64,000 nt of DNA from Alkalicoccus chagannorensis DSM 18086 (GCF_000429725.1 NZ_AUCK01000006.1:1-64000), one strand, 5' to 3'. Numbered from the stretch's first letter, positions 19,505 to 33,878 are shown. The notes: generated from the sequence alone by a model not told the origin. Translations and numbers: made by a program.

Positions 19505-20005
19505 ATGAGTACAGTGATCGAACAAAAGCAGGGAGTAGTGAATGAAATCACTACGAAACTGAAAGAAAGCCAGGCAGCGATCGTCGTGGACTACCGTGGA
19601 CTGAACGTTGCGGAAGTAACGGAACTGCGTCAGCAGATGCGCGATGCCGGTATCGACTTCAAAGTGTACAAAAACACGATGGTCCGCCGTGCAACAGAAG
19701 CAGCTGATCTGACGGAGCTGGACGAGCATCTGACAGGCCCGAACGCAATTGCATTCGGCTACGATGATGTCGTACTGCCGGCGAAAATCCTCAACGATTT
19801 CGCAAAGGACCATGAAGCTCTGGAGCTGAAAGCCGGCGTTATCGAAGGAGAGTACGCAAGCCTCGATAAGGTAAAAGCATTGGCAAATCTTCCATCTCAG
19901 GAAGGACTCCTTTCCATGCTCGCCAACGTCCTGCAGGCGCCAATCCGCGGACTTGCGATCGCAACAAAGGCTGTTGCCGACCAGAAGGAAGAAGAGAGCG
20001 CCTAA
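19505..20005 (+). CDS. rplJ: 50S ribosomal protein L10
   Basis: 166 residues, identical in length to B. subtilis. It forms the base of the L7/L12 stalk. The rRNA-binding N-terminal domain ([29 protein letters not shown]) and the C-terminal helix that binds L12 dimers are present. ATG 19505 follows CAGGAGGTG; the longer reading frame begins inside the L10-leader terminator and is rejected. Confidence 0.97.
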   Translation: MSTVIEQKQGVVNEITTKLKESQAAIVVDYRGLNVAEVTELRQQMRDAGIDFKVYKNTMVRRATEAADLTELDEHLTGPNAIAFGYDDVVLPAKILNDFAKDHEALELKAGVIEGEYASLDKVKALANLPSQEGLLSMLANVLQAPIRGLAIATKAVADQKEEESA

Positions 20006-20055
20006 GGCAGAGCGCGTAATCGCCTCATAATATTACCAACAGGAGGAATATAATC

Positions 20056-20415
20056 ATGACGAATCAAGAGATCATCGATGCGGTAAAAGAAATGTCCGTA
20101 CTGGAACTGAACGATCTTGTTAAAGCAATTGAAGAAGAATTTGGTGTAACAGCAGCAGCACCGGTAGCGGTAGCAGGCGCTGGAGAAGCAGCAGAAGAAG
20201 AGCAGACAGAATTCGACGTAGTACTCGAAGATGCTGGTTCTTCCAAGATCGGCGTTATCAAGGTTGTTCGTGAACTTACGGGTCTCGGCCTGAAAGAAGC
20301 GAAAGCACTTGTTGACGGCGCGCCATCTGCAATCAAAGAAGGCGTAGAGAAAGAAGATGCAGACCAGATGAAGTCTCAGCTTGAAGAAGCTGGAGCGAAG
20401 ATCGAGCTTAAGTAA
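20056..20415 (+). CDS. rplL: 50S ribosomal protein L7/L12
   Basis: 119 residues, strongly acidic. The N-terminal dimerisation helices are joined by an alanine/glycine-rich hinge ([16 protein letters not shown]) to the factor-binding domain with [20 protein letters not shown]. It recruits EF-G and EF-Tu to the ribosome. It is co-transcribed with rplJ under the L10 leader. Confidence 0.97.
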   Translation: MTNQEIIDAVKEMSVLELNDLVKAIEEEFGVTAAAPVAVAGAGEAAEEEQTEFDVVLEDAGSSKIGVIKVVRELTGLGLKEAKALVDGAPSAIKEGVEKEDADQMKSQLEEAGAKIELK

Positions 20416-20434
20416 GTCGTTCTTTCATCTCTGC

Positions 20435-20469
20435 AGCCCGCTCTGGATCATCCGGAGCGGGCTTTTTTT
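20435..20469 (+). terminator. Intrinsic terminator after rplL
   Basis: AGCCCGCTCTGG / CCGGAGCGGGCT (12 pairs with wobbles, loop ATCAT) followed by seven T. Confidence 0.92.
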
Positions 20470-20637
20470 CTTCTCAGGGAAGGGAAGAAGGCGGCGGATC
20501 CGCCGCTCCGTGCGCTCGGCGCGGAAAAACGATGGACCACGTACCGGAGGCGCTGGATCAGCTGCTGCAGGCACGTGGAGAAGGTACAATGACACGACAC
20601 CGCAGGGCTCGTCCGCGGTGGAAAGGAAGGAAGCACC

Positions 20638-21240
20638 ATGACAGATCATTATTATTCGTCCAGACCGGAGAAGCGGAGCAGCCGCCGCGAACTCCGTGTA
20701 TCCGCAGCAGGAGTGGAGCAGACGTATCAAGTGGATCACGGCGTGTTTTCCAAAGGTGGACTGGATGAAGGTTCCCGGCTGTTGATTGAATCGTTCGAAG
20801 CCCCGGAAGTGGAAGGAGCATTTCTCGACGCCGGCTGCGGCTGGGGACCGATCGGCATCTCCATCGCCCAGCAGTATCCGGAACGCACCGTGCACATGAT
20901 CGACGTGAATGAACGCTCCGTCATGCTCGCCTCGGAAAACACCATTCTCAACCACTGTCCAAACACCGAAGTGCGCCAGCAGGACCTGCTGGAAGGAGAA
21001 GCGCCGGCATCCTACGCAGCGGTGATGACCAATCCGCCGATCCGCGCTGGAAAGCAGGTTGTATTCCGTCTGTATGAGCAGGCCTGGGACGTGTTGAAAC
21101 CGGGTGGAACGCTGACGGTTGTCATTCAGAAGAAGCAGGGAGCGCCGTCCACGAAGAAAAAGCTCGAAGAACTCGGCTTCAGCGTCACGGTACCGGCGAA
21201 GGAGAAAGGGTACTTTATCTTCAGGGCAGAAAAGCATTGA
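20638..21240 (+). CDS. rsmC: 16S rRNA guanine-N2 methyltransferase-like protein (RsmC/YbxB)
   Basis: 200 residues, the single-domain form usual in Firmicutes. The SAM-binding motif FLDAGCGWGPIGISIA and the N2-guanine catalytic motif TNPPIRAGK are intact. By homology it methylates 16S rRNA guanine near the decoding region. ATG 20638 follows GGAAGGAAG. It lies between rplL and rpoB as in B. subtilis ybxB. A TACAAT at 20585 may be its -10, without a good -35. Confidence 0.9.
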   Translation: MTDHYYSSRPEKRSSRRELRVSAAGVEQTYQVDHGVFSKGGLDEGSRLLIESFEAPEVEGAFLDAGCGWGPIGISIAQQYPERTVHMIDVNERSVMLASENTILNHCPNTEVRQQDLLEGEAPASYAAVMTNPPIRAGKQVVFRLYEQAWDVLKPGGTLTVVIQKKQGAPSTKKKLEELGFSVTVPAKEKGYFIFRAEKH

Positions 21241-21589
21241 CGCTTGTAAGCCGCTGTGTTATTGTTATTTAATGCGTATGAATATGACAATAGGACTCTT
21301 ACGCCCTTATTGTCGTCCGGCCAATGTCTATAGTTGAAAATAGAGTAAGTGAGGGAAAAAGGGTGATTTCGTACAAACGATGTAATGTCTTCGGAGTAGT
21401 GCTGAGACGTTGAACCCTTTTTTTCTTTGTTTTGAACCATCAATCACACCGTATCGATGCTTCATTATATCCTTCCTTTTTGACATTGGCAATCCAGACA
21501 TCCAATGAGAATAGAGTCAGCACGCTGTCAGTCAAAGGCATTCACATGTCTTTTGATGATAAAAACGTTAGGTTTGAGGGGTGAATGAG
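21241..21589 (+). other. rpoB leader region, non-coding
   Basis: This 349-base gap holds no gene. It contains a GACAATAGG/CCTTATTGTC hairpin (about 21286-21314), the large structured terminator-like element at 21355-21425, and a TTGACA at 21480-21485 whose best downstream box (GAGAAT) is 21 bases away, too far for a normal promoter. Confidence 0.5.
21355..21425 (+). terminator. Branched terminator or attenuator upstream of rpoB
   Basis: AAAAAGGGT (21356-21364) pairs with ACCCTTTTT (21414-21422), enclosing an inner AATGTCT/AGACGTT hairpin, and a T-rich tract follows. It may end the rsmC transcript or regulate rpoB read-through. Confidence 0.5.
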
Positions 21590-24500
21590 TTGACAGGTCA
21601 ACTAGTTCAGTATGGACGCCACCGCCAGAGAAGAAGTTACGCCCGGATCAATGAAGTGCAGGACCTTCCGAACTTGATTGAAATTCAGACGGCTTCTTAT
21701 GAATGGTTTCTTGATGAAGGTATTCAGGAAATGTTCCAGGACATTTCCCCGATTGAGGATTTCACTGGAAATCTCCGATTGGAGTTCGTGGGTTACAGCT
21801 TAGGGGAGCCTAAGTATCCCGTAGACGAATCAAAAGAGCGCGATGTCACGTATTCCGCTCCGCTTCGTGTCAAGGTACGCCTGATTAATAAGGAAACCGG
21901 CGAAGTGAAAGAGCAGGAAGTATTCATGGGTGATTTCCCACTCATGACAGACACAGGTACGTTTGTGATCAACGGTGCCGAGCGGGTAATTGTTTCCCAG
22001 CTTGTCCGTTCCCCAAGCGTATACTTCAGCGAAAAGTACGATAAAAACGGCAAAAAAGGCTTTACAACCACGGTTATTCCTAACCGCGGTGCATGGCTGG
22101 AACTGGAAATGGATGCAAAGGACGTCGTTTACGTTCGTATTGACCGCACGCGGAAAATTCCGGTGACGGTACTGCTGCGCGCACTGGGATTCGGCTCTGA
22201 TCAAGAAATCATTGATCTTCTTGGTGAAGATGAATTCCTGCGTAACACGCTGGATAAAGATAATACCGATGGTTCCGAAAAAGCGCTGCTCGAGATCTAC
22301 GAGCGCCTGCGCCCTGGTGAACCGCCGACAGTAGACAGTGCCAAGAGTCTGCTGGAGTCCCGCTTCTTCGATCCGAAGCGGTATGACCTGGCAAATGTCG
22401 GTCGTTACAAGATGAACAAAAAGCTTCATATTAAAAACCGCCTCTTCAACCAACGACTTGCTGAAACACTGGCAGATCCGGAAACAGGAGAAGTGCTGGC
22501 AGAAGAAGGGACGACGATCGACCGACGTGTGCTCGACCGCCTCATTCCTTACTTCGAAAACGGCGTCGGCTTCACACGCTATACGCTTCAGGGCGGCGTC
22601 ATCGATGATGAAGAAGTCGATCTGCAGTCCGTGATGATTTATTCGCACAACAACTACGATGAGCCGATGCCGATCCGCGTGATCGCCAATGGCGAAATCG
22701 ACACGAGCATCAAAAACATCACGCCGGCAGACATTATTTCTTCCATCAGCTACTTCTTCAATCTGCTTCACGGTGTCGGCAACACAGACGATATCGACCA
22801 TCTCGGCAACCGTCGTCTGCGTTCTGTCGGTGAGCTGCTGCAGAACCAGTTCCGCATCGGGCTCTCCCGTATGGAGCGTGTCGTCCGTGAACGGATGTCC
22901 ATCCAGGACACTGGTTCGATCACACCGCAGGCGCTCATCAACATCCGCCCGGTAATCGCGTCCATCAAAGAGTTCTTCGGCAGCTCCCAGCTTTCGCAGT
23001 TCATGGACCAGACGAATCCACTGGCCGAGCTTACGCATAAGCGCCGTCTCTCTGCTCTCGGACCCGGCGGACTGACTCGTGAACGTGCCGGCTTTGAAGT
23101 GCGTGACGTACACTACTCCCACTACGGGCGTATGTGTCCGATCGAAACGCCGGAAGGACCGAACATCGGGCTGATCAACTCCCTGTCCTCCTTTGCAAAG
23201 GTGAACAAGTTCGGTTTCATCGAGTCTCCGTACCGTCGCGTGGATCATGATCAGGCGATCGTAACAAGACAGGTCGACTACCTGACCGCAGACGAAGAGG
23301 ACAACTACGTGGTAGCCCAGGCGAATGCGAAGCTGGATGAAGAAGGCCGTTTCGTGGATGAAAACATCATCTGCCGCTTCCGTGGTGAAAACATCATTGT
23401 TGCCCGCGACCGCGTCGACTACATGGACGTGTCGCCAAAACAGGTTGTTTCCGCTGCGACCGCGTGTATTCCGTTTCTGGAAAATGACGACTCCAACCGT
23501 GCCCTGATGGGAGCAAACATGCAGCGCCAGGCGGTACCGCTCCTCGAGCCGCGCTCTCCGCTCGTCGGAACCGGCATGGAGTACGTATCCGCTAAAGACT
23601 CCGGTGCTGCGATCGTTGCTCTGCAGCCGGGTCGAGTTGAAAAAGTCAGCGCCGACTTCGTCGATGTCCGTGAAATCAAGGAAATCGAAGGAAGCGAAGT
23701 GGAAGGCAACGTCAAGCGCTACAGCATGACCAAGTTTGAGCGTTCCAACCAGGGGACATGCTACAACCAGCGTCCAATCGTGGCTGAAGGCATGATCGTC
23801 GAGAAAGGCGAAATCCTCGCTGACGGTTCATCCATGGAAAAAGGGGAAATGGCACTCGGCCAGAATGTGCTCGTCGGCTTCATGACATGGGACGGGTACA
23901 ACTACGAGGATGCGATTATCCTAAGTGAACGACTCGTGAAAGATGATGTCTATACGTCAATCCACATCGAGGAGTACGAATCCGAGTCCCGTGATACGAA
24001 GCTCGGGCCGGAGGAAATCACGCGAGACATCCCGAACGTCGGGGACGATGCGCTCCGCAATCTGGACGAACGTGGGATTATCCGCGTTGGTGCAGAAGTG
24101 AAAGACAGCGATATTCTCGTCGGTAAGGTGACGCCGAAGGGTGTTACGGAACTGAGCGCAGAAGAGCGCCTCCTCCACGCGATCTTCGGTGAAAAAGCGC
24201 GTGAAGTACGGGATACCTCCCTGCGTGCTCCGCACGGCGGCGACGGCATCGTGCTGGACGTAAAAATCTTCAACCGTGAAGACGGCGACGAACTGCCGCC
24301 CGGCGTGAATCAGCTTGTGCGTGTCTACATCGTGCAGAAGCGTAAGATTCACGAAGGCGATAAGATGGCCGGCCGTCACGGAAACAAAGGTGTTATTTCG
24401 AAAATCCTTCCGGAAGAAGATATGCCGTATCTGCCGGACGGTACACCAATCGACATCATGCTGAACCCGCTCGGTGTTCCTTCCCGAATGAACATCGGTC

Positions 24501-25135
24501 AGGTACTGGAGATGCACATGGGAATGGCAGCACGTCAGCTAAACATGCACATCGCAACACCTGTATTTGACGGAGCGGACGAGGACGATGTCTGGTCCAC
24601 GATCGAAGAAGCAGGCATGGCCCGCGACGGAAAAACCGTCCTTTACGACGGCCGTACCGGAGAGCCGTTTGACAGCCGTGTTTCTGTCGGCGTGATGTAT
24701 ATGATCAAGCTGGCACACATGGTAGACGACAAGCTCCATGCCCGTTCGACCGGCCCGTATTCCCTTGTTACCCAGCAGCCGCTTGGTGGTAAGGCGCAGT
24801 TCGGTGGTCAGCGTTTCGGTGAAATGGAAGTCTGGGCACTCGAAGCCTACGGCGCTGCCTACACGCTTCAGGAAATCCTCACCGTCAAATCCGATGACAC
24901 CATCGGCCGTGTGAAGACGTATGAAGCGATTGTTAAAGGAGAAAATGTACCGGAGCCGGGTGTACCGGAATCGTTTAAAGTACTGATCAAAGAGCTGCAG
25001 AGTCTTGGTATGGACGTGAAGATGCTCTCCAGCAATGACGAAGAAATCGACATGCTGGAACTGGATGAAGACGAGGAACAGGGAAGCGACAAGCTGAACC
25101 TGAACCTGGAGACGAGCGAAGAATCGAACGCGTAA
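21590..25135 (+). CDS. rpoB: RNA polymerase beta subunit RpoB
   Basis: 1181 residues from TTG 21590 (family about 1190). The N-terminus [20 protein letters not shown] matches B. subtilis, whose start is the same codon context; GAGGGGTGA lies at proper distance, so the GTG nine bases upstream is less likely. The rifampicin pocket cluster ([20 protein letters not shown], then [10 protein letters not shown]) has wild-type residues, so rifampicin sensitivity is expected at this locus. The C-terminus ends in an acidic tail. rpoC follows after 37 bases. Confidence 0.98.
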   Translation: MTGQLVQYGRHRQRRSYARINEVQDLPNLIEIQTASYEWFLDEGIQEMFQDISPIEDFTGNLRLEFVGYSLGEPKYPVDESKERDVTYSAPLRVKVRLINKETGEVKEQEVFMGDFPLMTDTGTFVINGAERVIVSQLVRSPSVYFSEKYDKNGKKGFTTTVIPNRGAWLELEMDAKDVVYVRIDRTRKIPVTVLLRALGFGSDQEIIDLLGEDEFLRNTLDKDNTDGSEKALLEIYERLRPGEPPTVDSAKSLLESRFFDPKRYDLANVGRYKMNKKLHIKNRLFNQRLAETLADPETGEVLAEEGTTIDRRVLDRLIPYFENGVGFTRYTLQGGVIDDEEVDLQSVMIYSHNNYDEPMPIRVIANGEIDTSIKNITPADIISSISYFFNLLHGVGNTDDIDHLGNRRLRSVGELLQNQFRIGLSRMERVVRERMSIQDTGSITPQALINIRPVIASIKEFFGSSQLSQFMDQTNPLAELTHKRRLSALGPGGLTRERAGFEVRDVHYSHYGRMCPIETPEGPNIGLINSLSSFAKVNKFGFIESPYRRVDHDQAIVTRQVDYLTADEEDNYVVAQANAKLDEEGRFVDENIICRFRGENIIVARDRVDYMDVSPKQVVSAATACIPFLENDDSNRALMGANMQRQAVPLLEPRSPLVGTGMEYVSAKDSGAAIVALQPGRVEKVSADFVDVREIKEIEGSEVEGNVKRYSMTKFERSNQGTCYNQRPIVAEGMIVEKGEILADGSSMEKGEMALGQNVLVGFMTWDGYNYEDAIILSERLVKDDVYTSIHIEEYESESRDTKLGPEEITRDIPNVGDDALRNLDERGIIRVGAEVKDSDILVGKVTPKGVTELSAEERLLHAIFGEKAREVRDTSLRAPHGGDGIVLDVKIFNREDGDELPPGVNQLVRVYIVQKRKIHEGDKMAGRHGNKGVISKILPEEDMPYLPDGTPIDIMLNPLGVPSRMNIGQVLEMHMGMAARQLNMHIATPVFDGADEDDVWSTIEEAGMARDGKTVLYDGRTGEPFDSRVSVGVMYMIKLAHMVDDKLHARSTGPYSLVTQQPLGGKAQFGGQRFGEMEVWALEAYGAAYTLQEILTVKSDDTIGRVKTYEAIVKGENVPEPGVPESFKVLIKELQSLGMDVKMLSSNDEEIDMLELDEDEEQGSDKLNLNLETSEESNA

Positions 25136-25172
25136 CCGGCGAACTTGAATTGCTGAAAGGGAGGTTGGCCCC

Positions 25173-28100
25173 TTGATAGATGTAAATAATTTTGAGTATA
25201 TGAAAATCGGTCTTGCTTCTTCCGATAAGATCCGTTCCTGGTCCCGCGGCGAAGTAAAAAAGCCGGAGACGATCAACTACCGTACGCTGAAGCCGGAAAA
25301 AGACGGTCTGTTCTGTGAACGTATTTTCGGACCGACAAAAGACTGGGAATGCCACTGCGGTAAATATAAGCGCGTCCGTTACAAAGGCGTTGTGTGTGAC
25401 CGGTGCGGGGTGGAAGTCACCCGCGCCAAGGTCCGCCGCGAGCGCATGGGACACATTGAACTTGCTGCTCCGGTGTCGCACATCTGGTACTTCAAAGGAA
25501 TTCCGAGCCGTATGGGCCTTGTACTGGACATGTCGCCACGTTCCCTTGAAGAAGTGATCTATTTCGCTTCCTACGTAGTAACGGACCCGGGCGATACACC
25601 GCTTGAGGTGAAGCAGCTGCTTTCCGAGAAGGAATACCGCAGCTATTACGACAAGTACGGCCGTTCTTTCTCTGCAGGCATGGGCGCGGAAGCGATCCGT
25701 AAACTGCTGGAAGATATCGACCTGGATAAAGAAGCCAACATGCTGAAAGAAGAGCTTGAAACAGCACAGGGACAGCGCAGAACCCGTGCGATCAAACGTC
25801 TCGAAGTGCTGGAGGCTTTCCGTCATTCCGACAACGATCCGAGCTGGATGGTTCTCGACGTGCTCCCGGTAATTCCACCGGAAATCCGTCCGATGGTCCA
25901 GCTGGACGGTGGCCGTTTCGCCACCTCGGATCTGAACGATCTGTATCGACGGGTCATCAACAGAAACAACCGCCTGAAGCGTCTGCTTGATCTCGGTGCG
26001 CCGAGTATCATCGTCCAGAACGAAAAGCGGATGCTGCAGGAAGCCGTAGACGCCCTGATCGACAACGGACGACGCGGCCGGCCGGTTACTGGACCGGGTA
26101 ACCGTCCACTGAAATCTCTTTCTCACATGCTTAAAGGTAAGCAGGGACGATTCCGTCAGAACCTGCTCGGAAAGCGTGTAGACTACTCCGGCCGTTCGGT
26201 TATCGTCGTCGGGCCGAGCCTGAAGATGTATCAGTGCGGACTGCCGAAGGAAATGGCGCTCGAGCTGTTCAAGCCGTTCGTCATGAAAGAGCTCGTCAGC
26301 AAAGGACTGGCTCACAACATTAAAAGTGCCAAGCGCAAAGTAGAGCGCGTGAATCCGGAAGTATGGGACGTGCTGGAAGCTGTCATCAAAGAGCATCCAG
26401 TTCTGCTTAACCGTGCACCGACACTGCACCGTCTCGGTATTCAGGCGTTCGAACCGACACTCGTCGAAGGACGTGCCATCAAGCTGCACCCGCTCGTATG
26501 TACTGCCTACAACGCAGACTTTGACGGGGACCAGATGGCGGTACACGTACCGCTCTCTGCCGAAGCACAGGCGGAATCCCGTCTGCTGATGCTCGCAGCC
26601 CAGAACATTCTGAACCCGAAGGACGGCAAGCCGGTTGTAACGCCATCCCAGGATATGGTTCTCGGTAACTACTACCTGACACTGGAGCGCGCAGGCGCCG
26701 TCGGAGAAGGAAGCATCTTCCATCATCCGGATGAAGTGCTGAACGCGTACCAGAACGGCTACGTGCATCTGCATACGCGTATCGCACTGCCGGTACAGTC
26801 GATCAACAAATCGAACTTCCGCAGTGAATTCAGCGACCATCTGATGCTGACATCCGTCGGTAAGGTAATTTTCAACGAGATCCTCCCGCAATCGTTCCCG
26901 TATGTCAACGAACCGACAGCAGGGAACCTGGAGATCGAAACGCCGGAACAGTATTTCGTTACACCGGATACCGACATCAAAAAATTATACGAAGAACGAG
27001 ATATCGTACCGCCGTTTAAGAAAGGCTTCCTCGGCGATATTATCGCAGAGGTCTTCAAGAAATTTAAGATTTCCGAAACATCCGTCATGCTCGATAAGAT
27101 GAAGGATCTTGGTTTCTATTACTCCACGAAAGCCGGAATCACCATCGGGGTCTCCGACATCGTCGTACTCGAGGACAAGCAGGAAATCCTCGACGAGGCT
27201 GAAGAGAGAGTATCCAAGGTGAGCAAGCAGTTCCGACGCGGTCTTATCACCGAAGAGGAACGATACGGCAAGGTCATTGAGATCTGGGGCGAGGCCAAAG
27301 ATGTCATTCAGCAGAAGCTTCTCGGAACACTCGATAAGACGAACCCGATCTTCATGATGAGTGACTCTGGTGCCCGGGGTAACGCCTCGAACTTCACACA
27401 GCTTGCGGGAATGCGCGGGCTGATGGCGAATCCATCCGGACGAATCATTGAGCTTCCGATCAAGTCCAGTTTCCGTGAAGGTCTGACCGTACTCGAGTAC
27501 TTTATTTCCACACACGGTGCGCGTAAAGGTCTTGCCGATACGGCACTGAAGACAGCCGACTCTGGTTATCTGACACGCCGTCTTGTCGATGTTGCCCAGG
27601 ACGTGATCGTACGCGAAGACGACTGCGGCACAGACCGTGGACTGGACGTCAGTGCGATCCAGGAAGGCGCCGAAGTCATTGAACCGCTTTACGACCGTCT
27701 CGTCGGCCGTGTAGCGTTCCAGAATGTGTATCATCCGGAAACCGGCGAACTGCTGGCACCGCGTAACGAAGAAATGTTTGAAGACACAGCGAAAATCATT
27801 GAAGACGCAGGAGTCAAAACGGTCCGCATCCGTTCCGTCTTCACCTGTGATACACGTCACGGTTCCTGTAAGAAATGTTACGGACGTAACCTGGCGACAG
27901 GAGCAGAAGTGGAAGTCGGCGAAGCCGTCGGTATCATCGCAGCCCAGTCGATCGGTGAGCCGGGTACTCAGCTGACGATGCGTACGTTCCACACAGGCGG
28001 GGTTGCCGGAGACGACATCACCCAGGGTCTGCCGCGTATCCAGGAAGTATTTGAAGCGCGTAATCCGAAAGGACAGGCGATCATTTCCGAGATTGACGGT

Positions 28101-28790
28101 CAAGTGACCGACATCCGGGAAGCTTCCGACAAGAAAGAAATTGTCGTACAGAGCCGTATTGAGAGCCGGACGTACACCGCGCTCGCACAGGCCCGTTTCA
28201 AAGTTGACATCGGCGACAACGTCCATCCCGGGCAGGAACTCACAGAAGGTTCGATCGATCCGAAAGAACTTCTGACTGTTTCCGGTGTCCAGGGTGTGCA
28301 GGAATACCTGCTGCGTGAAGTGCAGAAGGTATACCGTATGCAGGGTGTTGAAATCGGCGACAAGCACGTCGAAGTCATGGTCCGTCAGATGATGCGGAAA
28401 GTCCGCGTGATTGACGCCGGAGATACCACGGTACTGCCGGGATCCCTGGTGGAAATCCATCAGTTCAACGAAGTAAACAAGGACATCCTCATTAAAGGTG
28501 GACGTCCAGCAACCGGACTTCCGGTACTTCTCGGTATCACGAAAGCATCTCTCGAAACGGACTCCTTCTTGTCCGCAGCCTCCTTCCAGGAGACGACGCG
28601 GGTACTCACCGATGCAGCCATCAAAGGAAAGCGCGATGAGCTCGTCGGTCTGAAGGAGAACGTCATCATCGGTAAGCTCGTTCCTGCCGGTACCGGCATG
28701 CAGCGCTACCGTCAGATGCAGCATGTGGATAAACATGCATCGCAGGACAAGGAAGTACTGGAAGAAGTAACAGTTCCTGAAGAAGAGTAA
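25173..28790 (+). CDS. rpoC: RNA polymerase beta' subunit RpoC
   Basis: 1205 residues. It carries the N-terminal zinc ribbon [20 protein letters not shown], the catalytic magnesium motif NADFDGD (in [14 protein letters not shown]), the second zinc site near [13 protein letters not shown], and the trigger-loop segment [16 protein letters not shown]. It starts at TTG 25173 after GGGAGG, with [16 protein letters not shown] as in Bacillus. Confidence 0.98.
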   Translation: MIDVNNFEYMKIGLASSDKIRSWSRGEVKKPETINYRTLKPEKDGLFCERIFGPTKDWECHCGKYKRVRYKGVVCDRCGVEVTRAKVRRERMGHIELAAPVSHIWYFKGIPSRMGLVLDMSPRSLEEVIYFASYVVTDPGDTPLEVKQLLSEKEYRSYYDKYGRSFSAGMGAEAIRKLLEDIDLDKEANMLKEELETAQGQRRTRAIKRLEVLEAFRHSDNDPSWMVLDVLPVIPPEIRPMVQLDGGRFATSDLNDLYRRVINRNNRLKRLLDLGAPSIIVQNEKRMLQEAVDALIDNGRRGRPVTGPGNRPLKSLSHMLKGKQGRFRQNLLGKRVDYSGRSVIVVGPSLKMYQCGLPKEMALELFKPFVMKELVSKGLAHNIKSAKRKVERVNPEVWDVLEAVIKEHPVLLNRAPTLHRLGIQAFEPTLVEGRAIKLHPLVCTAYNADFDGDQMAVHVPLSAEAQAESRLLMLAAQNILNPKDGKPVVTPSQDMVLGNYYLTLERAGAVGEGSIFHHPDEVLNAYQNGYVHLHTRIALPVQSINKSNFRSEFSDHLMLTSVGKVIFNEILPQSFPYVNEPTAGNLEIETPEQYFVTPDTDIKKLYEERDIVPPFKKGFLGDIIAEVFKKFKISETSVMLDKMKDLGFYYSTKAGITIGVSDIVVLEDKQEILDEAEERVSKVSKQFRRGLITEEERYGKVIEIWGEAKDVIQQKLLGTLDKTNPIFMMSDSGARGNASNFTQLAGMRGLMANPSGRIIELPIKSSFREGLTVLEYFISTHGARKGLADTALKTADSGYLTRRLVDVAQDVIVREDDCGTDRGLDVSAIQEGAEVIEPLYDRLVGRVAFQNVYHPETGELLAPRNEEMFEDTAKIIEDAGVKTVRIRSVFTCDTRHGSCKKCYGRNLATGAEVEVGEAVGIIAAQSIGEPGTQLTMRTFHTGGVAGDDITQGLPRIQEVFEARNPKGQAIISEIDGQVTDIREASDKKEIVVQSRIESRTYTALAQARFKVDIGDNVHPGQELTEGSIDPKELLTVSGVQGVQEYLLREVQKVYRMQGVEIGDKHVEVMVRQMMRKVRVIDAGDTTVLPGSLVEIHQFNEVNKDILIKGGRPATGLPVLLGITKASLETDSFLSAASFQETTRVLTDAAIKGKRDELVGLKENVIIGKLVPAGTGMQRYRQMQHVDKHASQDKEVLEEVTVPEEE

Positions 28791-28796
28791 TACGTT

Positions 28797-28818
28797 CCCG
28801 CCGGGTGCGCCCGGCGGG
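28797..28818 (+). terminator. GC-rich hairpin after rpoC
   Basis: A perfect nine-pair stem CCCGCCGGG/CCCGGCGGG with loop TGCG follows the rpoC stop by six bases. Only ATTATT follows, so termination would be partial at best. Confidence 0.5.
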
Positions 28819-28865
28819 ATTATTCCGGGAGCGGGAGTGCCGGCTGATTTTCTTTCCGGAAATGG

Positions 28866-28894
28866 TTGACACTCTCTGGACCCGGTGGTACTAT
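28866..28894 (+). promoter_or_regulatory. Promoter of rplGB
   Basis: TTGACA (28866-28871), 17-base spacer, TACTAT (28889-28894) preceded by TGG (extended -10). Confidence 0.8.
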
Positions 28895-28934
28895 ATCTAA
28901 GTGTGCCAAATACCTGTTGCTTTGGAGGATCCTC

Positions 28935-29183
28935 ATGTCTTATGAAAAAGTAGCCCAGGCGGACGAAAAGGTCGTCGGCACGAAGCAAACGTTAAAAGCA
29001 CTGGAAAGCGAACAGGTCAAAGAACTTATTGTTGCAGAAGACGCGAGCCGCGACATTCTTCACAAAGTGTTGACCCTGGCAGAAACCGGATCTGTACCGG
29101 TCGGCTACGTCGACTCGATGCAGAAGCTCGGAAAAGCCTGCGGTATCGACGTGAACGCAGCAATAGTTGCCATTAAAAAGTAA
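28935..29183 (+). CDS. rplGB: L7Ae-family kink-turn RNA-binding protein (YbxF)
   Basis: 82 residues, the length of B. subtilis YbxF. The L7Ae/L30e fold is suggested by KQTLKALESEQVKELIVAED and the C-terminal KLGKACGIDVNAAIVAI. The family binds kink-turn RNAs; in B. subtilis YbxF binds k-turns but its cellular RNA target is unclear. ATG 28935 follows TTGGAGGAT; the longer frame starts before the -10 box and is rejected. Confidence 0.93.
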   Translation: MSYEKVAQADEKVVGTKQTLKALESEQVKELIVAEDASRDILHKVLTLAETGSVPVGYVDSMQKLGKACGIDVNAAIVAIKK

Positions 29184-29186
29184 AAA

Positions 29187-29230
29187 GAGTTTTTGCTGCG
29201 CCCATCAGCACGGCAAAAACTTTCTCTTTA
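29187..29230 (+). terminator. Terminator-like hairpin after rplGB
   Basis: AGTTTTTGC (29188-29196) pairs with GCAAAAACT (29213-29221), with an inner GCTG/CAGC pairing, followed by TTCTCTTT. Confidence 0.75.
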
Positions 29231-29291
29231 CCCAAGTGTGAACCACCTGGACCAGTGGGCTTGCATTTTACTACGAAAGGAGGAACCATCC

Positions 29292-29705
29292 ATGCCAACA
29301 ATTAACCAGCTGGTTAAAAAAGGACGTAAGTCCAAGCTGCAGAAATCCGACTCCCCGGCGCTGAACAAAGGCTACAACAGCTACAAGAAGCACCAGACAG
29401 ACGAGGATTCTCCGCAAAAGCGCGGAGTCTGCACGCGGGTTGGTACTATGACGCCGAAGAAGCCGAACTCGGCCCTGCGTAAATATGCGCGTGTGCGTCT
29501 GACCAACCAGATTGAGGTTACTGCCTATATCCCTGGTATCGGTCACAACCTGCAGGAGCACAGTGTTGTTCTAATCCGTGGAGGCCGTGTAAAGGACCTT
29601 CCGGGTGTACGTTACCACATCGTACGCGGTGCGCTTGACACTGCCGGCGTTGAAGGACGTAAACAGAGCCGTTCCAAGTACGGCACAAAGAAAGCCAAGA
29701 AATAA
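29292..29705 (+). CDS. rpsL: 30S ribosomal protein S12
   Basis: 137 residues. S12 controls decoding at the A site. The segment [11 protein letters not shown] holds the lysine altered in streptomycin resistance, here wild type, and [26 protein letters not shown] is conserved. ATG 29292 follows AAAGGAGGAA. It heads the str operon. Confidence 0.97.
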   Translation: MPTINQLVKKGRKSKLQKSDSPALNKGYNSYKKHQTDEDSPQKRGVCTRVGTMTPKKPNSALRKYARVRLTNQIEVTAYIPGIGHNLQEHSVVLIRGGRVKDLPGVRYHIVRGALDTAGVEGRKQSRSKYGTKKAKK

Positions 29706-29741
29706 ATCAGCTTTTCATTATGACTGAAAGGAGGGACCTTA

Positions 29742-30212
29742 ATGCCTCGTAAAGGACCAGTACCACGCCGCGATGTATTAGCAGATCCTATCTATAAGAG
29801 TAAACTCGTTACCCGCCTGATCAACCGTATCATGATCGATGGGAAAAAAGGAGTTGCACAGAAATCGCTTTATAATGCATTCGATCTCGTCCGTGAACGA
29901 TCCGGTAAGGATCCTCAGGAAGTATTCGAAGAAGCACTCAAGAACATCATGCCGGTTCTGGAAGTAAAAGCACGCCGTGTCGGTGGTGCAAACTACCAGG
30001 TACCAATCGAAGTGAAGCCGGACCGCCGCACGACGCTCGGTCTGCGCTGGCTCGTGAACTACGCTCGTCTCCGTGGTGAGAAAACGATGGAAGAGCGTCT
30101 TGCAAACGAGATCCTCGATGCAGCAAACAATACAGGTGCAGCGGTGAAGAAGCGCGAAGAAACGCACAAGATGGCAGAAGCCAATAAAGCATTCGCCCAT
30201 TACCGCTGGTAG
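29742..30212 (+). CDS. rpsG: 30S ribosomal protein S7
   Basis: 156 residues, usual length. S7 nucleates assembly of the 30S head and contacts E-site t[19 protein letters not shown] and [11 protein letters not shown] are family signatures. It sits 36 bases after rpsL. Confidence 0.97.
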   Translation: MPRKGPVPRRDVLADPIYKSKLVTRLINRIMIDGKKGVAQKSLYNAFDLVRERSGKDPQEVFEEALKNIMPVLEVKARRVGGANYQVPIEVKPDRRTTLGLRWLVNYARLRGEKTMEERLANEILDAANNTGAAVKKREETHKMAEANKAFAHYRW

Positions 30213-30295
30213 AATACTGTACTGCCTGAAAACGGGGAGCAGCGCTCTCCGTCTTTCAGCGCAATTATCTAGAGTTACAGGAAGGAGAAAGACAC

Positions 30296-32374
<2,079 letters not shown>

Positions 32375-32417
32375 AAGAAAGTTGATTGTCACTCGATGCA
32401 ATTTGTTGTAAGCTTGT

Positions 32418-32444
32418 AAAGGTGGAAGCTCCGGCTTCACCTTT
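32418..32444 (+). promoter_or_regulatory. Hairpin upstream of tuf
   Basis: AAAGGTGGAAGC pairs with GCTTCACCTTT with one bulged G. It lacks a T tract, so it is more likely a processing or stability element than a terminator. A TTGATT at 32382 has no good -10 partner. Confidence 0.4.
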
Positions 32445-32491
32445 CAAGTTGAAATAAAAAATCTTAACTATATGTAAGGAGGATTTCGATC

Positions 32492-33682
32492 ATGGCAAAA
32501 CAAAAATTTGATCGTTCCAAAACGCATGCCAACATTGGTACTATTGGACACGTTGACCACGGGAAAACAACACTGACTGCGGCAATCACGTACGTCCTGC
32601 ACAAAAACTCTGGTAAAGGTACTGCTATGGCGTACGACCAGATCGACGGTGCACCAGAAGAGCGTGAGCGTGGAATCACTATCTCCACTGCACACGTAGA
32701 GTACGAGACGGATTCCCGTCACTATGCACACGTGGACTGCCCAGGTCACGCGGACTATGTAAAGAATATGATCACTGGTGCAGCACAGATGGACGGCGCG
32801 ATTCTCGTTGTATCTGCAGCGGACGGCCCAATGCCACAGACGCGTGAGCACATCCTGCTTTCCCGTCAGGTTGGTGTACCATCCATCGTTGTATTCCTGA
32901 ACAAGACAGACCAGGTTGACGATGAAGAGCTGCTTGAGCTCGTTGAAATGGAAGTACGTGAACTTCTTTCCGAGTACGACTTCCCTGGCGACGACATTCC
33001 AGTAGTAAAAGGTTCTGCACTGCTCGCTCTTGAAGGTAACGCAGAGCACGAGCAGGCGATTGTAGACCTCATGCAGTCTGTTGACGACTACATTCCAACA
33101 CCGGACCGTGACAAGGACAAGCCTTTCATGATGCCAGTTGAGGACGTATTCTCCATCACAGGCCGTGGTACAGTTGCAACAGGCCGTGTTGAGCGTGGCC
33201 AGCTTAACGTTGGTGACGAAGTAGAAATCATCGGTCTTTCTGAAAAGCCGGCGAAAACTACTGTAACAGGTGTTGAAATGTTCCGTAAGCTTCTTGACTA
33301 TGCAGAAGCAGGCGACAACATCGGTGCACTCCTTCGTGGTGTGTCCCGTGACGACATCAACCGTGGTCAGGTTCTCGCGAAGCCGGGTACCATCACTCCA
33401 CACACAAAGTTCAAAGCGGAAGTGTATGTTCTTTCTAAAGAAGAAGGTGGCCGTCACACGCCATTCTTCAACAACTACCGCCCACAGTTCTACTTCCGTA
33501 CTACAGACGTAACTGGTGTTACGAACCTGCCGGAAGGCGTGGAAATGGTTATGCCTGGTGACAACGTAGAGATGACAGTTGAACTGATCTCTCCAATCGC
33601 GATCGAGGACGGTACGAAGTTCTCTATCCGTGAGGGTGGCCGTACCGTAGGCGCAGGCGTTGTTTCTCAAATCATCGAGTAA
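32492..33682 (+). CDS. tuf: Elongation factor Tu
   Basis: 396 residues. EF-Tu delivers aminoacyl-tRNA. The G1 motif GHVDHGKTT (19-27), DCPGHADY and NKTDQVDD are present. Codon use is strongly restricted, as expected for the most abundant protein. ATG follows TAAGGAGGATT. It ends the str operon. Confidence 0.98.
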   Translation: MAKQKFDRSKTHANIGTIGHVDHGKTTLTAAITYVLHKNSGKGTAMAYDQIDGAPEERERGITISTAHVEYETDSRHYAHVDCPGHADYVKNMITGAAQMDGAILVVSAADGPMPQTREHILLSRQVGVPSIVVFLNKTDQVDDEELLELVEMEVRELLSEYDFPGDDIPVVKGSALLALEGNAEHEQAIVDLMQSVDDYIPTPDRDKDKPFMMPVEDVFSITGRGTVATGRVERGQLNVGDEVEIIGLSEKPAKTTVTGVEMFRKLLDYAEAGDNIGALLRGVSRDDINRGQVLAKPGTITPHTKFKAEVYVLSKEEGGRHTPFFNNYRPQFYFRTTDVTGVTNLPEGVEMVMPGDNVEMTVELISPIAIEDGTKFSIREGGRTVGAGVVSQIIE

Positions 33683-33698
33683 TTCTCTCGATTACAAC

Positions 33699-33729
33699 AT
33701 CCCATCCGGTTATCCGGGTGGGATTTTTT
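33699..33729 (+). terminator. Intrinsic terminator after tuf
   Basis: ATCCCATCCGG/CCGGGTGGGAT (11 pairs, one G-T) with loop TTAT, followed by six T. Confidence 0.95.
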
Positions 33730-33878
33730 CTATAGCTTAAGGTGGTGGTTCGGGTAGACGGCGCCGCGTGCTGCATGGAAGATGGTAGTCGGTGCAGCAG
33801 CACGTGATTGGATTGGAAAGGTAAACGAAGGGGAACCCGTACGGCTTTTCGCCCGTAAACGGTGCAGGGGTGATAAGA

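Noticed and set aside
21480-21512. TTGACA upstream of rpoB as a standard promoter
   Set aside because: The nearest -10-like box is 21 bases away and weak.
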